A stretch of DNA of 64,000 nt, taken from positions 2,980,501 to 3,044,500 of the forward strand of contig OZ038437.1 in assembly GCA_964036275.1 (NCBI GenBank), read 5' to 3'. A model generated the notes under the pieces. The model was not told the DNA's origin. It worked only from the letters and a program-made list of their open reading frames with translations, and made no database searches. Each line of letters opens with the position of its first letter. Positions within the stretch are counted from its first letter, which is position 1. Shown piece after piece: positions 19,041 through 32,235 of this stretch. This DNA is from Litoditis marina. Taxonomy: Eukaryota; Nematoda; Chromadorea; Rhabditida; Rhabditidae. A program made the position numbers and the translations under genes.

Positions 19041-22000
19041 GAACTACCGCGATCTATGGTAACGGGAACTCTCGCGCTCTATGGTAGGGGAACTCTCGCG
19101 CTTTATGGTAGGGGAACTCTCGCGCTCTATGTTAAGGAGAACTACCGCACTCTATGGTAACGGGAACTCTCGCGCTCTATGGTAGGGGAACTCTCGCGCT
19201 TTATGGTAGGGTAACTCTCGCGCTTTATGGTAGGGTAACTCTCGCGCTCTATGTTAAGGAGAACTACCGCGCTCTATGGTAACGGGCACTCTCGCGCTCT
19301 ATGGTAGGGGAACTCTCGCGCTTTATGGTAGGGGAACTCTCGCGCTTTATGGTAGGGTAACTCTCGCGCTTTATGGTAGGGTAACTCTCGCGCTCTATGT
19401 TAAGGAGAACTACCGCGCTCTATGGTAACGGGCACTCTCGCGCTTTATGGTAGGGTAACTCTCGCGCTTTATGGTAGGGTAACTCTCGCGCTTTATGGTA
19501 GGGTAACTCTCGCGCTCTATGTTAAGGAGAACTACCGCGCTCTATGGTAACGGGCACTCTCGCGCTCTATGGTAGGGGAACTCTCGCGCTTTATGGTAGG
19601 GGAACTCTCGCGCTTTATGGTAGGGTAACTCTCGCGCTTTATGGTAGGGTAACTCTCGCGCTCTATGTTAAGGAGAACTACCGCGCTCTATGGTAACGGG
19701 CACTCTCGCGCTCTATGGTAGGGGAACTCTCGCGCTTTATGGTAGGGTAACTCTCGCGCTCTATGTTAAGGAGAACTACCGCGATCTATGGTAACGGGAA
19801 CTCTCGCGCTCTATGGTAGGGGAACTCTCGCGCTTTATGGTAGGGTAACTCTCGCGCTCTATGTTAAGGAGAACTACCGCGCTCTATGGTAACGGGAACT
19901 CTCGCGCTCTATGGTAGGGGAACTCTCGCGCTTTATGGTAGGGTAACTCTCGCGCTCTATGTTAAGGAGAACTACCGCACTCTATGGTAACGGGAACTCT
20001 CGCGCTCTATGGTAGGGGAACTCTCGCGCTTTATGGTAGGGTAACTCTCGCGCTCTATGTTAAGGAGAACTACCGCACTCTATGGTAACGGGAACTCTCG
20101 CGCTCTATGGTAGGGGAACTCTCGCGCTTTATGGTAGGGTAACTCTCGCGCTCTATGTTAAGGAGAACTACCGCGATCTATGGTAACGGGAACTCTCGCG
20201 CTCTATGGTAGGGGAACTCTCGCGCTTTATGGTAGGGTAACTCTCGCGCTCTATGTTAAGGAGAACTACCGCACTCTATGGTAACGGGCACTCTCGCGCT
20301 CTATGGTAGGGGAACTCTCGCGCTTTATGGTAGGGTAACTCTCGCGCTCTATGTTAAGGAGAACTACCGCACTCTATGGTAACGGGAACTCTCGCGCTCT
20401 ATGGTAGGGGAACTCTCGCGCTTTATGGTAGGGTAACTCTCGCGCTCTATGTTAAGGAGAACTACCGCGCTCTATGGTAACGGGCACTCTCGCGCTCTAT
20501 GGTAGGGGAACTCTCGCGCTTTATGGTAGGGTAACTCTCGCGCTTTATGGTAGGGTAACTCTCGCGCTTTATGGTAGGGTAACTCTCGCGCTCTATGTTA
20601 AGGAGAACTACCGCGCTCTATGGTAACGGGCACTCTCGCGCTCTATGGTAGGGGAACTCTCGCGCTTTATGGTAGGGTAACTCTCGCGCTCTATGTTAAG
20701 GAGAACTACCGCGATCTATGGTAACGGGAACTCTCGCGCTCTATGGTAGGGGAACTCTCGCGCTTTATGGTAGGGGAACTCTCGCGCTCTATGTTAAGGA
20801 GAACTACCGCACTCTATGGTAACGGGAACTCTCGCGCTCTATGGTAGGGGAACTCTCGCGCTTTATGGTAGGGTAACTCTCGCGCTCTATGTTAAGGAGA
20901 ACTACCGCACTCTATGGTAACGGGAACTCTCGCGCTCTATGGTAGGGGAACTCTCGCGCTTTATGGTAGGGTAACTCTCGCGCTCTATGTTAAGGAGAAC
21001 TACCGCGATCTATGGTAACGGGAACTCTCGCGCTCTATGGTAGGGGAACTCTCGCGCTTTATGGTAGGGTAACTCTCGCGCTCTATGTTAAGGAGAACTA
21101 CCGCACTCTATGGTAACGGGAACTCTCGCGCTCTATGGTAGGGGAACTCTCGCGCTTTATGGTAGGGTAACTCTCGCGCTCTATGTTAAGGAGAACTACC
21201 GCACTCTATGGTAACGGGCACTCTCGCGCTCTATGGTAGGGGAACTCTCGCGCTTTATGGTAGGGTAACTCTCGCGCTCTATGTTAAGGAGAACTACCGC
21301 GCTCTATGGTAACGGGCACTCTCGCGCTCTATGGTAGGGGAACTCTCGCGCTTTATGGTAGGGTAACTCTCGCGCTCTATGTTAAGGAGAACTACCGCGA
21401 TCTATGGTAACGGGAACTCTCGCGCTCTATGGTAGGGGAACTCTCGCGCTTTATGGTAGGGGAACTCTCGCGCTCTATGTTAAGGAGAACTACCGCACTC
21501 TATGGTAACGGGAACTCTCGCGCTCTATGGTAGGGGAACTCTCGCGCTTTATGGTAGGGTAACTCTCGCGCTCTATGTTAAGGAGAACTACCGCGCTCTA
21601 TGGTAACGGGCACTCTCGCGCTCTATGGTAGGGGAACTCTCGCGCTTTATGGTAGGGTAACTCTCGCGCTTTATGGTAGGGTAACTCTCGCGCTCTATGT
21701 TAAGGAGAACTACCGCGATCTATGGTAACGGGAACTCTCGCGCTCTATGGTAGGGGAACTCTCGCGCTTTATGGTAGGGGAACTCTCGCGCTCTATGTTA
21801 AGGAGAACTACCGCGATCTATGGTAACGGGAACTCTCGCGCTCTATGGTAGGGGAACTCTCGCGCTTTATGGTAGGGTAACTCTCGCGCTCTATGTTAAG
21901 GAGAACTACCGCGCTCTATGGTAACGGGCACTCTCGCGCTCTATGGTAGGGTAACTCTCGCGCTTTATGGTAGGGTAACTCTCGCGCTTTATGGTAGGGT

Positions 22001-23859
22001 AACTCTCGCGCTTTATGGTAGGGTAACTCTCGCGCTCTATGTTAAGGAGAACTACCGCGATCTATGGTAACGGGAACTCTCGCGCTCTATGGTAGGGGAA
22101 CTCTCGCGCTTTATGGTAGGGGAACTCTCGCGCTCTATGTTAAGGAGAACTACCGCACTCTATGGTAACGGGAACTCTCGCGCTCTATGGTAGGGGAACT
22201 CTCGCGCTTTATGGTAGGGTAACTCTCGCGCTCTATGTTAAGGAGAACTACCGCGCTCTATGGTAACGGGCACTCTCGCGCTCTATGGTAGGGGAACTCT
22301 CGCGCTTTATGGTAGGGTAACTCTCGCGCTCTATGTTAAGGAGAACTACCGCGATCTATGGTAACGGGAACTCTCGCGCTCTATGGTAGGGGAACTCTCG
22401 CGCTTTATGGTAGGGGAACTCTCGCGCTCTATGTTAAGGAGAACTACCGCACTCTATGGTAACGGGAACTCTCGCGCTCTATGGTAGGGGAACTCTCGCG
22501 CTTTATGGTAGGGTAACTCTCGCGCTCTATGTTAAGGAGAACTACCGCACTCTATGGTAACGGGAACTCTCGCGCTCTATGGTAGGGGAACTCTCGCGCT
22601 TTATGGTAGGGTAACTCTCGCGCTCTATGTTAAGGAGAACTACCGCGATCTATGGTAACGGGAACTCTCGCGCTCTATGGTAGGGGAACTCTCGCGCTTT
22701 ATGGTAGGGTAACTCTCGCGCTCTATGTTAAGGAGAACTACCGCACTCTATGGTAACGGGAACTCTCGCGCTCTATGGTAGGGGAACTCTCGCGCTTTAT
22801 GGTAGGGTAACTCTCGCGCTCTATGTTAAGGAGAACTACCGCACTCTATGGTAACGGGCACTCTCGCGCTCTATGGTAGGGGAACTCTCGCGCTTTATGG
22901 TAGGGTAACTCTCGCGCTCTATGTTAAGGAGAACTACCGCGATCTATGGTAACGGGAACTCTCGCGCTCTATGGTAGGGGAACTCTCGCGCTTTATGGTA
23001 GGGGAACTCTCGCGCTCTATGTTAAGGAGAACTACCGCACTCTATGGTAACGGGAACTCTCGCGCTCTATGGTAGGGGAACTCTCGCGCTTTATGGTAGG
23101 GTAACTCTCGCGCTCTATGTTAAGGAGAACTACCGCACTCTATGGTAACGGGAACTCTCGCGCTCTATGGTAGGGGAACTCTCGCGCTTTATGGTAGGGT
23201 AACTCTCGCGCTCTATGTTAAGGAGAACTACCGCGATCTATGGTAACGGGAACTCTCGCGCTCTATGGTAGGGGGACTCTCGCGCTTTATGGTAGGGTAA
23301 CTCTCGCGCTCTATGTTAAGGAGAACTACCGCACTCTATGGTAACGGGAACTCTCGCGCTCTATGGTAGGGGAACTCTCGCGCTTTATGGTAGGGTAACT
23401 CTCGCGCTCTATGTTAAGGAGAACTACCGCGCTCTATGGTAACGGGCACTCTCGCGCTCTATGGTAGGGGAACTCTCGCGCTTTATGGTAGGGGAACTCT
23501 CGCGCTTTATGGTAGGGTAACTCTCGCGCTTTATGGTAGGGTAACTCTCGCGCTCTATGTTAAGGAGAACTACCGCGCTCTATGGTAACGGGCACTCTCG
23601 CGCTCTATGGTAGGGGAACTCTCGCGCTTTATGGTAGGGTAACTCTCGCGCTCTATGTTAAGGAGAACTACCGCGATCTATGGTAACGGGAACTCTCGCG
23701 CTCTATGGTAGGGGAACTCTCGCGCTTTATGGTAGGGGAACTCTCGCGCTCTATGTTAAGGAGAACTACCGCACTCTATGGTAACGGGAACTCTCGCGCT
23801 CTATGGTAGGGGAACTCTCGCGCTTTATGGTAGGGTAACTCTCGCGCTCTATGTTAAGG

Positions 23860-26800
23860 AGAACTACCGCGCTCTATGGTAAGGGGAACTCTCGCGCTCT
23901 ATGGTAGGGGAACTCTCGCGCTTTATGGTAGGGTAACTCTCGCGCTCTATGTTAAGGAGAACTACCGCGATCTATGGTAGGGGAATTCTCGCGCTTTATG
24001 GTAAGGAGAACTTCTGCGCTCTATGTTAAGGAGAACTACCGCACTCTATGGTAACGGGAACTCTCGCGCTCTATGGTAGGGGAACTCTCGCGCTTTATGG
24101 TAGGGTAACTCTCGCGCTCTATGTTAAGGAGAACTACCGCGCTCTATGGTAACGGGCACTCTCGCGCTCTATGGTAGGGGAACTCTCGCGCTTTATGGTA
24201 GGGTAACTCTCGCGCTCTATGTTAAGGAGAACTACCGCGATCTATGGTAACGGGAACTCTCGCGCTCTATGGTAGGGGAACTCTCGCGCTTTATGGTAGG
24301 GTAACTCTCGCGCTCTATGTTAAGGAGAACTACCGCGCTCTATGGTAACGGGCACTCTCGCGCTCTATGGTAGGGGAACTCTCGCGCTTTATGGTAGGGT
24401 AACTCTCGCGCTCTATGTTAAGGAGAACTACCGCGATCTATGGTAACGGGAACTCTCGCGCTCTATGGTAGGGGAACTCTCGCGCTTTATGGTAGGGTAA
24501 CTCTCGCGCTCTATGTTAAGGAGAACTACCGCGCTCTATGGTAACGGGCACTCTCGCGCTCTATGGTAGGGGAACTCTCGCGCTTTATGGTAGGGTAACT
24601 CTCGCGCTCTATGTTAAGGAGAACTACCGCGCTCTATGGTAACGGGAACTCTCGCGCTCTATGGTAGGGGAACTCTCGCGCTTTATGGTAGGGTAACTCT
24701 CGCGCTCTATGTTAAGGAGAACTACCGCGCTCTATGGTAACGGGAACTCTCGCGCTCTATGGTAGGGGAACTCTCGCGCTTTATGGTAGGGTAACTCTCG
24801 CGCTCTATGTTAAGGAGAACTACCGCGCTCTATGGTAACGGGCACTCTCGCGCTCTATGGTAGGGGAACTCTCGCGCTTTATGGTAGGGGAACTCTCGCG
24901 CTTTATGGTAGGGTAACTCTCGCGCTTTATGGTAGGGTAACTCTCGCGCTCTATGTTAAGGAGAACTACCGCGCTCTATGGTAACGGGCACTCTCGCGCT
25001 CTATGGTAGGGGAACTCTCGCGCTTTATGGTAGGGTAACTCTCGCGCTCTATGTTAAGGAGAACTACCGCGATCTATGGTAACGGGAACTCTCGCGCTCT
25101 ATGGTAGGGGAACTCTCGCGCTTTATGGTAGGGTAACTCTCGCGCTCTATGTTAAGGAGAACTACCGCGCTCTATGGTAACGGGCACTCTCGCGCTCTAT
25201 GGTAGGGGAACTCTCGCGCTTTATGGTAGGGTAACTCTCGCGCTCTATGTTAAGGAGAACTACCGCACTCTATGGTAACGGGAACTCTCGCGCTCTATGG
25301 TAGGGGAACTCTCGCGCTTTATGGTAGGGTAACTCTCGCGCTCTATGTTAAGGAGAACTACCGCGCTCTATGGTAACGGGCACTCTCGCGATCTATGGTA
25401 AGGGGAACTCTCGCGCTCTATGGTAGGGGAACTCTCGCGCTCTATGTTAAGGAGAACTACCGCGATCTATGGTAACGGGAACTCTCGCGCTCTATGGTAG
25501 GGGAACTCTCGCGCTTTATGGTAGGGTAACTCTCGCGCTCTATGTTAAGGAGAACTACCGCGCTCTATGGTAACGGGCACTCTCGCGCTCTATGGTAGGG
25601 GAACTCTCGCGCTTTATGGTAGGGTAACTCTCGCGCTCTATGTTAAGGAGAACTACCGCGCTCTATGGTAACGGGCACTCTCGCGCTCTATGGTAGGGGA
25701 ACTCTCGCGCTTTATGGTAGGGTAACTCTCGCGCTCTATGTTAAGGAGAACTACCGCACTCTATGGTAACGGGAACTCTCGCGCTCTATGGTAGGGTAAC
25801 TCTCGCGCTTTATGGTAGGGTAACTCTCGCGCTCTATGTTAAGGAGAACTACCGCGCTCTATGGTAACGGGCACTCTCGCGATCTATGGTAAGGGGAACT
25901 CTCGCGCTCTATGGTAGGGGAACTCTCGCGCTCTATGTTAAGGAGAACTACCGCGATCTATGGTAACGGGAACTCTCGCGCTCTATGGTAGGGGAACTCT
26001 CGCGCTTTATGGTAGGGTAACTCTCGCGCTCTATGTTAAGGAGAACTACCGCGCTCTATGGTAACGGGCACTCTCGCGCTCTATGGTAGGGGAACTCTCG
26101 CGCTTTATGGTAGGGTAACTCTCGCGCTCTATGTTAAGGAGAACTACCGCGCTCTATGGTAACGGGAACTCTCGCGCTCTATGGTAGGGGAACTCTCGCG
26201 CTTTATGGTAGGGTAACTCTCGCGCTCTATGTTAAGGAGAACTACCGCGCTCTATGGTAACGGGAACTCTCGCGCTCTATGGTAGAGGAACTCTCGCGCT
26301 TTATGGTAGGGTAACTCTCGCGCTCTATGTTAAGGAGAACTACCGCGATCTATGGTAACGGGCACTCTCGCGCTCTATGGTAGGGGAATTCTCGCGCTTT
26401 ATGGTAAGGAGAACTTCGGCGCTCTATGTTAAGGAGAACTACCGCGCTCTATGGTAACGGGAACTCTCGCGCTCTATGGTAGGGGAACTCTCGCGCTTTA
26501 TGGTAGGGTAACTCTCGCGCTCTATGTTAAGGAGAACTACCGCGATCTATGGTAACGGGAACTCTCGCGATCTATGGTAGGGGAACTCTCGCGCTTTATG
26601 GTAGGGTAACTCTCGCGCTCTATGTTAAGGAGAACTACCGCGCTCTATGGTAACGGGAACTCTCGCGCTCTATGGTAGGGTAACTCTCGCGCTCTATGTT
26701 AAGGAGAACTACCGCGCTCTATGGTAACGGGAACTCTCGCGCTCTATGGTAGGGGAACTCTCGCGCTTTATGGTAGGGTAACTCTCGCGCTCTATGTTAA

Positions 26801-29800
26801 GGAGAACTACCGCACTCTATGGTAACGGGCACTCTCGCGCTCTATGGTAGGGGAACTCTCGCGCTTTATGGTAGGGTAACTCTCGCGCTCTATGTTAAGG
26901 AGAACTACCGCGATCTATGGTAACGGGAACTCTCGCGATCTATGGTAGGGGAACTCTCGCGCTTTATGGTAGGGTAACTCTCGCGCTCTATGTTAAGGAG
27001 AACTACCGCGCTCTATGGTAACGGGAACTCTCGCGCTCTATGGTAGGGTAACTCTCGCGCTCTATGTTAAGGAGAACTACCGCGCTCTATGGTAACGGGA
27101 ACTCTCGCGCTCTATGGTAGGGGAACTCTCGCGCTTTATGGTAGGGTAACTCTCGCGCTCTATGTTAAGGAGAACTACCGCGATCTATGGTAGGGGAATT
27201 CTCGCGCTTTATGGTAAGGAGAACTTCTGCGCTCTATGTTAAGGAGAACTACCGCACTCTATGGTAACGGGAACTCTCGCGCTCTATGGTAGGGGAACTC
27301 TCGCGCTTTATGGTAGGGTAACTCTCGCGCTCTATGTTAAGGAGAACTACCGCGCTCTATGGTAACGGGCACTCTCGCGCTCTATGGTAGGGGAACTCTC
27401 GCGCTTTATGGTAGGGTAACTCTCGCGCTCTATGTTAAGGAGAACTACCGCGATCTATGGTAACGGGAACTCTCGCGCTCTATGGTAGGGGAACTCTCGC
27501 GCTTTATGGTAGGGTAACTCTCGCGCTCTATGTTAAGGAGAACTACCGCGCTCTATGGTAACGGGCACTCTCGCGCTCTATGGTAGGGGAACTCTCGCGC
27601 TTTATGGTAGGGTAACTCTCGCGCTCTATGTTAAGGAGAACTACCGCGATCTATGGTAACGGGAACTCTCGCGCTCTATGGTAGGGGAACTCTCGCGCTT
27701 TATGGTAGGGTAACTCTCGCGCTCTATGTTAAGGAGAACTACCGCGCTCTATGGTAACGGGCACTCTCGCGCTCTATGGTAGGGGAACTCTCGCGCTTTA
27801 TGGTAGGGTAACTCTCGCGCTCTATGTTAAGGAGAACTACCGCGCTCTATGGTAACGGGAACTCTCGCGCTCTATGGTAGGGGAACTCTCGCGCTTTATG
27901 GTAGGGTAACTCTCGCGCTCTATGTTAAGGAGAACTACCGCGCTCTATGGTAACGGGAACTCTCGCGCTCTATGGTAGGGGAACTCTCGCGCTTTATGGT
28001 AGGGTAACTCTCGCGCTCTATGTTAAGGAGAACTACCGCGCTCTATGGTAACGGGCACTCTCGCGCTCTATGGTAGGGGAACTCTCGCGCTTTATGGTAG
28101 GGGAACTCTCGCGCTTTATGGTAGGGTAACTCTCGCGCTTTATGGTAGGGTAACTCTCGCGCTCTATGTTAAGGAGAACTACCGCGCTCTATGGTAACGG
28201 GCACTCTCGCGCTCTATGGTAGGGGAACTCTCGCGCTTTATGGTAGGGTAACTCTCGCGCTCTATGTTAAGGAGAACTACCGCGATCTATGGTAACGGGA
28301 ACTCTCGCGCTCTATGGTAGGGGAACTCTCGCGCTTTATGGTAGGGTAACTCTCGCGCTCTATGTTAAGGAGAACTACCGCGCTCTATGGTAACGGGCAC
28401 TCTCGCGCTCTATGGTAGGGGAACTCTCGCGCTTTATGGTAGGGTAACTCTCGCGCTCTATGTTAAGGAGAACTACCGCACTCTATGGTAACGGGAACTC
28501 TCGCGCTCTATGGTAGGGGAACTCTCGCGCTTTATGGTAGGGTAACTCTCGCGCTCTATGTTAAGGAGAACTACCGCGCTCTATGGTAACGGGCACTCTC
28601 GCGATCTATGGTAAGGGGAACTCTCGCGCTCTATGGTAGGGGAACTCTCGCGCTCTATGTTAAGGAGAACTACCGCGATCTATGGTAACGGGAACTCTCG
28701 CGCTCTATGGTAGGGGAACTCTCGCGCTTTATGGTAGGGTAACTCTCGCGCTCTATGTTAAGGAGAACTACCGCGCTCTATGGTAACGGGCACTCTCGCG
28801 CTCTATGGTAGGGGAACTCTCGCGCTTTATGGTAGGGTAACTCTCGCGCTCTATGTTAAGGAGAACTACCGCGCTCTATGGTAACGGGCACTCTCGCGCT
28901 CTATGGTAGGGGAACTCTCGCGCTTTATGGTAGGGTAACTCTCGCGCTCTATGTTAAGGAGAACTACCGCACTCTATGGTAACGGGAACTCTCGCGCTCT
29001 ATGGTAGGGTAACTCTCGCGCTTTATGGTAGGGTAACTCTCGCGCTCTATGTTAAGGAGAACTACCGCGCTCTATGGTAACGGGCACTCTCGCGATCTAT
29101 GGTAAGGGGAACTCTCGCGCTCTATGGTAGGGGAACTCTCGCGCTCTATGTTAAGGAGAACTACCGCGATCTATGGTAACGGGAACTCTCGCGCTCTATG
29201 GTAGGGGAACTCTCGCGCTTTATGGTAGGGTAACTCTCGCGCTCTATGTTAAGGAGAACTACCGCGCTCTATGGTAACGGGCACTCTCGCGCTCTATGGT
29301 AGGGGAACTCTCGCGCTTTATGGTAGGGTAACTTTCGCGCTCTATGTTAAGGAGAACTACCGCGCTCTATGGTAACGGGAACTCTCGCGCTCTATGGTAG
29401 GGGAACTCTCGCGCTTTATGGTAGGGTAACTCTCGCGCTCTATGTTAAGGAGAACTACCGCGCTCTATGGTAACGGGAACTCTCGCGCTCTATGGTAGGG
29501 GAACTCTCGCGCTTTATGGTAGGGTAACTCTCGCGCTCTATGTTAAGGAGAACTACCGCGATCTATGGTAACGGGCACTCTCGCGCTCTATGGTAGGGGA
29601 ATTCTCGCGCTTTATGGTAAGGAGAACTTCGGCGCTCTATGTTAAGGAGAACTACCGCGCTCTATGGTAACGGGAACTCTCGCGCTCTATGGTAGGGGAA
29701 CTCTCGCGCTTTATGGTAGGGTAACTCTCGCGCTCTATGTTAAGGAGAACTACCGCGATCTATGGTAACGGGAACTCTCGCGATCTATGGTAGGGGAACT

Positions 29801-30391
29801 CTCGCGCTTTATGGTAGGGTAACTCTCGCGCTCTATGTTAAGGAGAACTACCGCGCTCTATGGTAACGGGAACTCTCGCGCTCTATGGTAGGGTAACTCT
29901 CGCGCTCTATGTTAAGGAGAACTACCGCGCTCTATGGTAACGGGAACTCTCGCGCTCTATGGTAGGGGAACTCTCGCGCTTTATGGTAGGGTAACTCTCG
30001 CGCTCTATGTTAAGGAGAACTACCGCACTCTATGGTAACGGGCACTCTCGCGCTCTATGGTAGGGGAACTCTCGCGCTTTATGGTAGGGTAACTCTCGCG
30101 CTCTATGTTAAGGAGAACTACCGCGATCTATGGTAACGGGAACTCTCGCGATCTATGGTAGGGGAACTCTCGCGCTTTATGGTAGGGTAACTCTCGCGCT
30201 CTATGTTAAGGAGAACTACCGCGCTCTATGGTAACGGGAACTCTCGCGCTCTATGGTAGGGTAACTCTCGCGCTCTATGTTAAGGAGAACTACCGCGCTC
30301 TATGGTAACGGGAACTCTCGCGCTCTATGGTAGGGGAACTCTCGCGCTTTATGGTAGGGTAACTCTCGCGCTCTATGTTAAGGAGAACTAC
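23860..30391. repeat. 3,213-bp tandem segmental duplication inside the satellite
   Basis: Rare monomer variants recur at a constant offset of 3,213 bp: GAACTTCTGCG (about 24,008 and 27,221), GGGCACTC followed by a double A/B run (24,843 and 28,056), CGATCTATGGTAAGGGG (25,391/28,604 and 25,882/29,095), GAACTTCGGCG (26,411 and 29,624). Only isolated single-base differences were seen, for example GGTAGAGG at about 26,284 and ACTTTCG at about 29,332. The order breaks near 27,178 versus 30,391. The left limit is approximate. Confidence 0.75.
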
Positions 30392-31689
30392 CGCACTCTA
30401 TGGTAACGGGCACTCTCGCGCTCTATGGTAGGGGAACTCTCGCGCTTTATGGTAGGGTAACTCTCGCGCTCTATGTTAAGGAGAACTACCGCGCTCTATG
30501 GTAACGGGAACTCTCGCGCTCTATGGTAGGGGAACTCTCGCGCTTTATGGTAGGGTAACTCTCGCGCTCTATGTTAAGGAGAACTACCGCGATCTATGGT
30601 AAGGGGAACTACCGCGATCTATGGTAGGGGAACTCTCGCGCTTTATGGTAGGGTAACTCTCGCGCTCTATGTTAAGGAGAACTACCGCGATCTATGGTAA
30701 GGGGAACTACCGCGATCTATGGTAGGGGAACTCTCGCGCTTTATGGTAGGGTAACTCTCGCGCTCTATGTTAAGGAGAACTACCGCGCTCTATGGTAACG
30801 GGAACTCTCGCGCTCTATGGTAGGGGAACTCTCGCGCTTTATGGTAAGGAGAACTTCTGCGCTCTATGTTAAGGAGAACTACCGCGATCTATGGTAAGGG
30901 GAACTACCGCGATCTATGGTAGGGGAACTCTCGCGCTTTATGGTAAGGAGAACTTCGGCGCTCTATGTTAAGGAGAACTACCGCGATCTATGGTAAGGGG
31001 AACTCTCGCGCTCTATGGTAGGGGAACTCTCGCGCTCTATGTTAAGGAGAACTACCGCGATCTATGGTAAGGGGAACTCTCGCGCTCTATGGTAGGGGAA
31101 CTCTCGCGCTTTATGGTAGGGTAACTCTCGCGCTCTATGTTAAGGAGAACTACCGCGCTCTATGGTAACGGGAACTCTCGCGCTCTATGGTAGGGGAACT
31201 CTCGCGCTCTATGTTAAGGAGAACTACCGCGATCTATGGTAAGGGGAACTCTCGCGCTTTATGGTAGGGGAACTCTCGCGCTCTATGTTAAGGAGAACTA
31301 CCGCGATCTATGGTAAGGGGAACTCTCGCGCTCTATGGTAGGGGAACTCTCGCGCTTTATGGTAGGGTAACTCTCGCGCTCTATGTTAAGGAGAACTACC
31401 GCGCTCTATGGTAACGGGAACTCTCGCGCTCTATGGTAGGGGAACTCTCGCGCTTTATGGTAGGGTAACTCTCGCGCTCTATGTTAAGGAGAACTACCGC
31501 ACTCTATGGTAACGGGAACTCTCGCGCTCTATGGTAGGGGAACTCTCGCGCTTTATGGTAGGGTAACTCTCGCGCTCTATGTTAAGGAGAACTACCGCGC
31601 TCTATGGTAACGGGCACTCTCGCGCTCTATGGTAGGGGAACTCTCGCGCTTTATGGTAGGGTAACTCTCGCGCTCTATGTTAAGGAGAA

Positions 31690-32235
31690 CTACCGCGATC
31701 TATGGTAAGGAGAACTACCGCGATCTATGGTAACGGGAACTCTCGCGCTCTATGGTAGGGTAACTCTCGCGCTCTATGTTAAGGAGAACTACCGCGATCT
31801 ATGGTAAGGAGAACTACCGCGATCTATGGTAACGGGAACTCTCGCGCTCTATGGTAGGGTAACTCTCGCGCTCTATGTTAAGGAGAACTACCGCGATCTA
31901 TGGTAAGGAGAACTACCGCGATCTATGGTAACGGGAACTCTCGCGCTCTATGGTAGGGTAACTCTCGCGCTCTATGTTAAGGAGAACTACCGCGATCTAT
32001 GGTAAGGAGAACTACCGCGATCTATGGTAACGGGAACTCTCGCGCTCTATGGTAGGGTAACTCTCGCGCTCTATGTTAAGGAGAACTACCGCGATCTATG
32101 GTAAGGAGAACTACCGCGATCTATGGTAACGGGAACTCTCGCGCTCTATGGTAGGGTAACTCTCGCGCTCTATGTTAAGGAGAACTACCGCGATCTATGG
32201 TAAGGAGAACTACCGCGATCTATGGTAACGGGAAC
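31690..32235. repeat. Local 99-bp sub-array (C, D', D, A' units)
   Basis: GATCTATGGTAAGGAGAA recurs about every 99 bp six times from 31,698 to 32,193, with otherwise identical sequence. It is a younger amplification of a variant order inside the array. Confidence 0.75.

Noticed and set aside
18838..19062. Open frame of VTLALYGR octapeptide repeats inside the satellite
   Set aside because: It exists only where several 24-bp B monomers occur in a row; the normal 98-bp order breaks every frame. No start context or splice signal.
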